Below are positions 63,883 through 64,000 of a stretch of DNA of 64,000 nucleotides, in pieces. The notes beneath the pieces were generated by a model that saw only the letters and a program-made list of their open reading frames with translations, made no database searches and had not been told where the DNA came from. A program made the position numbers and the translations under genes. Location: contig NZ_PQGA01000003.1 of the NCBI RefSeq assembly GCF_002917095.1, forward strand, positions 62,001 through 126,000, read 5' to 3'. How positions within the stretch are numbered: the first letter of the stretch is position 1; every line of letters starts with the position of its first letter. This DNA is from Paraburkholderia eburnea. GTDB lineage: Bacteria > Pseudomonadota > Gammaproteobacteria > Burkholderiales > Burkholderiaceae.

Positions 63883-64000
63883 TCAGGCCGCGAGCGAGGC
63901 AGGCTCGGGTTCCGGTTCCTGCTCCTGTACGGACTCCGCCGGGGCGTTGCCGCTCCATGGTGCGGTCGATTCGCGCTGCAACAGTTGCGGCGCCATGACG
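63883..64000 (-). CDS. C-terminal end of a probable LacI-family regulator (partial)
   Basis: A minus-strand frame runs off the right edge of the window and stops at 63883. The visible 38 residues begin VMAPQLLQRESTAPWSG, which resembles the LPPRLVxRxSTxP end of LacI/GalR regulators, followed by an acidic, Glu/Pro-rich tail. Only the sequence beyond the window can confirm it. An ATG at 63996 is in frame but is probably internal. Confidence 0.55.
   Translation of the reverse strand, partial: VMAPQLLQRESTAPWSGNAPAESVQEQEPEPEPASLAA

Overview
The window is about 64 kb of GC-rich DNA with dense, mostly short-spaced genes, strong G/C preference at third codon positions and GGAG-type ribosome binding sites. 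Gene content and protein sequences point to the Burkholderiales, most likely Paraburkholderia, Burkholderia or a close relative. The markers are purL next to a parvulin, bolA, yciB and msrB; YgfZ-MltG-Tmk-HolB-TatD; a prkA/yeaH/spoVR stress operon; and phnW-phnX with a LysR regulator. It reads as ordinary chromosome. There is no phage, no CRISPR array, no rRNA or tRNA and no intact transposase; the only trace of a mobile element is a possible insertion-sequence end near 42.95 kb.

Layout. 1-6.6 kb: the 3' part of purL, then a minus-strand run (parvulin, bolA, yciB, msrB, selO) separated from purL by two terminators. 6.7-17 kb: plus-strand lipid and CoA metabolism (acyl-CoA synthetase, FadB-type enzyme, nicotinamidase, thiolase, Dabb protein, thioesterase, CurA-like reductase, SDR, esterase). 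17-22.6 kb: NRDE protein and YgfZ on minus, then mltG-tmk-holB-tatD on plus. 22.7-31.5 kb: exported ankyrin and Rap1a/Tai-like proteins, otsA, a lone AAA ATPase, a glycosyltransferase, a SYLF lipoprotein, PsiF, a YciI-like protein and a phosphoribosyltransferase. 31.8-36 kb: 2-aminoethylphosphonate degradation (LysR, phnW, phnX), ynfA and a thioesterase. 36.3-40.6 kb: one very large hybrid sensor kinase. 40.7-45.7 kb: small hypothetical proteins, a cupin, a PRC-barrel protein, a Fur-family regulator facing an exported protein of unknown function, and ppk2. 45.6-52.7 kb: a beta-glucoside uptake and hydrolysis locus (GH1 enzyme, ABC transporter, LacI regulator) with a perfect LacI-type operator. 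52.8-60 kb: a SulP transporter and spoVR-yeaH-prkA. 60.5-64 kb: a hydratase-family enzyme, a chemoreceptor with a good sigma-28 promoter, and the 3' end of what looks like another LacI-family gene.

How the genes work together. Three units are clear. PhnW and PhnX turn 2-aminoethylphosphonate into acetaldehyde and phosphate under a divergent LysR regulator. The binding protein, two permeases and ATPase import an oligosaccharide or beta-glucoside that the GH1 enzyme cleaves, with the LacI protein as the likely repressor. PrkA, YeaH and SpoVR form the conserved starvation/stress kinase operon. I found no multi-gene system that is clearly new. The best leads are the Fur-family regulator/exported protein pair with a palindrome between them, the dual-module sensor kinase, the lone AAA ATPase and several small conserved-looking proteins with good ribosome binding sites.
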